Part shown: piece after piece, positions 60,699 to 64,000 of the stretch
Layout: every line of letters begins with the position of its first letter
Position numbering within the stretch: the first letter of the stretch is position 1
NCBI GenBank assembly: GCA_964017965.1
Contig: CAXHNV010000001.1
Location: forward strand, 124,001 to 188,000
Reading direction: 5' to 3'
Source: UBA2883 sp964017965
GTDB lineage: Bacteria; Cyanobacteriota; Vampirovibrionia; Gastranaerophilales; Gastranaerophilaceae
DNA: 64,000 nt
Notes under the pieces: model-generated
The model's database searches: none
What the model was told of the DNA's origin: nothing
Seen by the model: only the letters and a program-made list of their open reading frames with translations
Position numbers and translations under genes: made by a program

Positions 60699-63284
60699 TT
60701 AAGAGAATAATTTGAAAGTTCTTTCAACGTTTTCTTTAGCTACAGTTTTCAAAGTTTCGATTTCTTGTTTAATAGCGTTTCTTTCGTTATCAAGGTTAGC
60801 TAAATCGATATCATATTTTCTGTCTTTTCTGTCGATTTTCAACATATCAGCTTCGTATTTAGCTTCAGCTTTTCTTAATAAAGTTTCATCAGAAACTTCT
60901 TGTAAAGAAGTGTTAGTAGAAACGCTTGTTTCGAAAGCTGTTTGATTTTTTCTGTTAACTTCAACAAGAACAGTAGAACCTGAGTTAATCATATTAGTTA
61001 ACCATTCGTTGCTGTCAGCTTGTTCTTCTGTAACGAGGATGTAGCCGTTTTTAATAACTTCATAGTAGTTAACAGCGTCAGCGATTTCAGGGTCATTCAT
61101 ATTCCAAGTTAATTCAGAAGATTGAGGTTGTTCAACCATAGCGCCAACTGAATATTCGTTAGCAGGATAGCTTTGAGCTGCTGCAGGCATTGTGTAAGTT
61201 GAACCGTTTTGGATAGCTGCGTGAATTTTGTTTAATTCAGTCATATCAGTATTAACGCCTGTAGCGATATCATTAAGGTAAGCATTCAAGTTAGCTAATG
61301 CTAAGTTGCCAGCTGCATTGTTAGGATAGTTGTTTGTAACCCAAGCTAATACGTTAGTAACATCAGCTGGAGAATCAGCGTTTGAATAACCGTTGTTGTG
61401 TAAAACTGTGTATAAGTTGTTAGAAACATTCAAAAGTGAAGGAGATGTGATAGGAGTATTTTTTGAAGGCATTGCAGCTGTAGTATCTGCGAATGGAGAG
61501 TATTCATAGTTTTTAGTTTCAACATAGTTGTTTTGGTAAGCTTTAGTTGAAGTTAAAGAGTTGTTCATAACATCGTTAACAAGAGCGTCAACAACAGCAG
61601 CGTTAGAACCATTTTGTAAGTAAGCGCTAATTGCATCGTTGATACTAGCTAATTTAAGAGAATCTTTAACTAAAGCACCATCTGTGAAGTTAGGGTCAGC
61701 TTGATAGAATCTGTTTAACCAAGTGTTTAATTTTCCAGCGAATGCAGGGTCAACTTCTTTACCTGATTTTTCAATCATTAAAGCGATGTTAGCTTTCATA
61801 GCGTTTTGAGAAGGAACGTTAACTTTGTTAGTAGTAACAGTTCTTGTAGCATCGCCTGTTAATTCAGCTCCGCTGCCGTCACTTGTCAAACCGTTAGCAC
61901 CTGTACCAACAGCTTTTAAGCCGTTTGCAGAAGAGAATTGAGAACCAACAACAGTAGCTTTACAACCACCGTCGATTGTACCAACGAAAGCACCATATCT
62001 TCCGCTTGCATCGTTACATTTTACATCGCACATAGTTGAACAATTGTAGATGAAAGCACTACCATTTTTACCTTGAGGAGTTTCGTGACCGATGAAACCA
62101 CCAATGTAGTAAGAATTGTCTGTAACGCTTCCTTTTGCAACACAGTTTGAAAGAACACCGTCAGTATCGTGACCTAAGAAACCGCCTACACAGTGAGCAG
62201 TAGCTGTAATATCAACAACAGAAGTAGAATTAGCGATTGCACTACCGATGTTGTTACCAATCATACCTGCTACCCAGTTAGCACCTTTGATTGAACCTTC
62301 AACATAGCAGTTATCAACAGCAGCATTTGTTGCTTTACCAGCGATACCACCAAGTGTTTGAGCAGAACCTGTAATATTCAAACCTGTCAATTTGACGTTC
62401 TTGATAACACCTTGTGTAGCAGTTGTTGTAACACCAGTTGTAGTGCTTGTTACAGATTTTTGATTACCAACTACAAATTTGAATAAACCTGAATTAGTAC
62501 TTGTTAAGTTAGAGATTGTATAACCGTTACCGTCGAAAGTACCTTTGAAAGCGTTAGCTTCAGTGCTGCCGATACCAGTCCAGTTGATACCTGCCATATT
62601 GATGTTAGCACCAAGAACGAAGTTAACACCTGCTGTTGTTTTACCAGCGTTAGTCATATCTTGTAATTTTTGTAAATCAGCTGCTGAGCTGATAACATAA
62701 GTTTGACCAACTGTAAAATCAGATACTGTAGAGATTGGTGTAGCACCTGCTGTTGATTTTGGAGCAGCAGCTTGAAAACCTGCGTTAGGGTCAATGTTAG
62801 GAACAACTCTTGTAGCACCTGCTTGAACATTAGTTGTTGCTGGTGTGTAAGATGTAGTACCTAATTGGTTAGGGATAATAGCGTAACCTGGAACAGTTGC
62901 GATGAATCCAGCGTTTGCCATAAATGTGTTTAAGTCACCTACAACACCTGTATTATCAAGGTTGTATTTATCAGCCATTGCCGGTGAAACATAAACTTTG
63001 TTGCTCTCTGCGTCTTTTAAGTATAGGGTCTTTGCAATTTTATAATCTGTGTTACCTTCTAACATTTTTAATGTAGTATTGATATAAGTATTTGAACCGT
63101 CTACAGATAACATACCAACTTGAACATTAGTTTTTTCTAATGCGAATAAATAATCTTCGTAAACTCTTCTTGATTCATTAGCCATTTGCAACTTTTCAGC
63201 TTCAACTTTTGCAGCCTTGTATTCGATTTGGTGCATTCTTGTTGTCAAATGTAATAGTCTTGCTTGTGAAGATGACAAACCCAT
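60699..63284 (-). CDS. SQAR-type protein 2 with GLUG-like repeats: putative T3SS-exported surface protein
   Basis: The 861-residue protein begins MGLSSSQARLLHLTTRMHQI. After a helix it has a large Ser/Thr/Asn-rich region. Residues about 240-430 contain at least four GLUG-like beta-helix units (GGIAG ... NCYVEGSI, GGFLG ... NCVAKGSV, GGFIG ... YNCS), typical of adhesins. The end is a charged coiled coil with LDNERNA and NVERTFKLFS, matching the protein at 30964-32616. It lacks a Sec signal peptide despite adhesin repeats. I chose the ATG at 63284 by homology (AAAGGGA upstream); an in-frame ATG at 63368 would add 28 basic residues. Confidence 0.7.
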   Translation of the reverse strand: MGLSSSQARLLHLTTRMHQIEYKAAKVEAEKLQMANESRRVYEDYLFALEKTNVQVGMLSVDGSNTYINTTLKMLEGNTDYKIAKTLYLKDAESNKVYVSPAMADKYNLDNTGVVGDLNTFMANAGFIATVPGYAIIPNQLGTTSYTPATTNVQAGATRVVPNIDPNAGFQAAAPKSTAGATPISTVSDFTVGQTYVISSAADLQKLQDMTNAGKTTAGVNFVLGANINMAGINWTGIGSTEANAFKGTFDGNGYTISNLTSTNSGLFKFVVGNQKSVTSTTTGVTTTATQGVIKNVKLTGLNITGSAQTLGGIAGKATNAAVDNCYVEGSIKGANWVAGMIGNNIGSAIANSTSVVDITATAHCVGGFLGHDTDGVLSNCVAKGSVTDNSYYIGGFIGHETPQGKNGSAFIYNCSTMCDVKCNDASGRYGAFVGTIDGGCKATVVGSQFSSANGLKAVGTGANGLTSDGSGAELTGDATRTVTTNKVNVPSQNAMKANIALMIEKSGKEVDPAFAGKLNTWLNRFYQADPNFTDGALVKDSLKLASINDAISAYLQNGSNAAVVDALVNDVMNNSLTSTKAYQNNYVETKNYEYSPFADTTAAMPSKNTPITSPSLLNVSNNLYTVLHNNGYSNADSPADVTNVLAWVTNNYPNNAAGNLALANLNAYLNDIATGVNTDMTELNKIHAAIQNGSTYTMPAAAQSYPANEYSVGAMVEQPQSSELTWNMNDPEIADAVNYYEVIKNGYILVTEEQADSNEWLTNMINSGSTVLVEVNRKNQTAFETSVSTNTSLQEVSDETLLRKAEAKYEADMLKIDRKDRKYDIDLANLDNERNAIKQEIETLKTVAKENVERTFKLFS

Positions 63285-63466
63285 TGTTGCAAATTTCCCT
63301 TTTTTGTTTTTCCCTATATTTTTGATTACGGCAAAATTTTTTGAAACTTTAGTCTTTTTTTCGGACATGTGAACATGATGTTACATAACTTAACATTTAC
63401 CATAAAATAACAAATTTCTCAAAGAAATTTACTTTATATAAGTATAGGACTTTTAGTAGGTTAGGT

Positions 63467-64000
63467 ATGAATTTTCCAAAAATAGCAAATACAGGTATTA
63501 AATATATCACGCATCTTGAACCAACTGTTATGCGTGTTAAACCTAGCACTGCTGATAGTTTTGCAAAAACTACAAGTATTGTAAGATGCAGTGAATACCC
63601 TGTTAGTTTACCGGCTTTATTAAAAAAATATGTTCCGTCAATAAGACCTCAAGTTAGCACAGAAGTTGCGCAAAGAGCAGCACAACGTGTTACAGAAGAC
63701 CCTAAACTACAAAAAGCGATTATTGAATTAACTCAAAAAGAAGGGGTTATTGTAAGAACAAAGGCTGATGCAATTCCTATTATGCGTGAGCAATTTGCGA
63801 ATCTTGCAAACAGAGAAAATGTTATTGTATTAGATATCAATCCACAGATAAATAATGGTATGCAAAAAAGTAACACCCTTATTTCAAGATGGTATACTGA
63901 AGCAAACGGTATCAATCCTGAGAATTTAGTTACATTAAGGGTAGAAGAACTCCGTACAAAAGCTTTAAAACCTTGCGAGTTACATAGTGATTGGATTCAA
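63467..64000 (+). CDS. Unknown protein (N-terminal part; runs off window)
   Basis: An open frame of 178 codons from the ATG at 63467 to the window edge starts MNFPKIANTGIKYITHLEPT. It is mostly helical and basic, with no signal peptide, membrane segment or known motif. Phrases such as VAQRAAQRVTEDPKLQKAI and NTLISRWYTEANGINPENL suggest a cytoplasmic globular protein. It is divergent from the SQAR-type gene. The codon use and lack of stops over 534 bases support it. AGTAGG lies ten bases before the start. Family not recognised. Confidence 0.65.
   Translation, partial: MNFPKIANTGIKYITHLEPTVMRVKPSTADSFAKTTSIVRCSEYPVSLPALLKKYVPSIRPQVSTEVAQRAAQRVTEDPKLQKAIIELTQKEGVIVRTKADAIPIMREQFANLANRENVIVLDINPQINNGMQKSNTLISRWYTEANGINPENLVTLRVEELRTKALKPCELHSDWIQ

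Noticed and set aside
1..64000. CRISPR arrays, insertion sequences or prophage
   Set aside because: No spaced direct repeats, transposase or phage structural genes were seen.

Overview
The window is AT-rich, gene-dense bacterial chromosome with short intergenic spaces. The gene set suggests a non-photosynthetic, anaerobic, envelope-bearing bacterium. It has an oxygen-sensitive class III ribonucleotide reductase (nrdD/nrdG) with a ferredoxin beside it, an MCE lipid-transport protein, SpoIID- and CsaB-type envelope proteins, and a flagellar-type type III secretion core. This combination, together with proteins starting MG(M/L)xxSQAR, fits gut Melainabacteria/Vampirovibrionia (Gastranaerophilales). 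That assignment is inference from memory of such genomes and was not searched.

Layout. 1-4.0 kb: edge of an ABC sugar permease, then gatC, pyrG, ilvC and a YhaM-like nuclease. 4.1-8.7 kb: accessory genes, namely a coiled-coil protein behind an elaborate 5' hairpin, an XRE regulator, a 929-residue protein with a C-terminal J-domain, and a TPR/beta-propeller lipoprotein-like protein. 8.7-20 kb: malQ, obg, tsaD, mutS2, an HMGL-like aldolase, recJ and ctpA. 20-26.5 kb: flagellar/T3SS core on the minus strand (fliE, fliF, a FliG-like gene, fliH, flhA) and a small 42-residue gene. 26.5-29 kb: an isolated ribosomal mini-operon rpsH-rplF-rplR, then uppS. 29-35.4 kb: a minus-strand accessory cluster of putative secreted proteins and a proline-rich FliK-like protein. 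35.5-39 kb: an RpoD-family sigma factor, then rpmG-tRNATrp-secE-nusG-rplK-rplA. 39-50.8 kb: spmAB, thrB, csaB, eda, a CHASE2 cyclase, recG, prfB with its programmed frameshift, hup and spoIID. 50.8-53.3 kb: tRNAVal and a restriction-modification pair. 53.4-60.6 kb: an anion permease, nrdDG, ferredoxin, deoB, upp and an MCE protein. 60.7-64 kb: a large secreted-type protein with GLUG-like repeats and a truncated unknown gene.

The most interesting signal is a family of proteins at 60.7-63.3 kb, 31.0-32.6 kb and, in part, 29.1-29.4 kb. They share an N-terminal motif (MG..xSQAR.L.LT.R) and, in the two long ones, a C-terminal helix motif (LDxExNA ... NVExTFKxFS), with unrelated central regions. 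This is the architecture of flagellar axial proteins, and the same window encodes a flagellar-type export core and a FliK-like proline-rich protein. I propose they are substrates or appendage subunits of that export system.

A second signal is regulatory. Many genes lacking any Shine-Dalgarno sequence have a TATAAT-like box exactly 6 (or 7-8) bases before the ATG, which predicts leaderless mRNAs. Ribosomal genes instead carry structured leaders, including a duplicated leader in front of both rplK and rplA.
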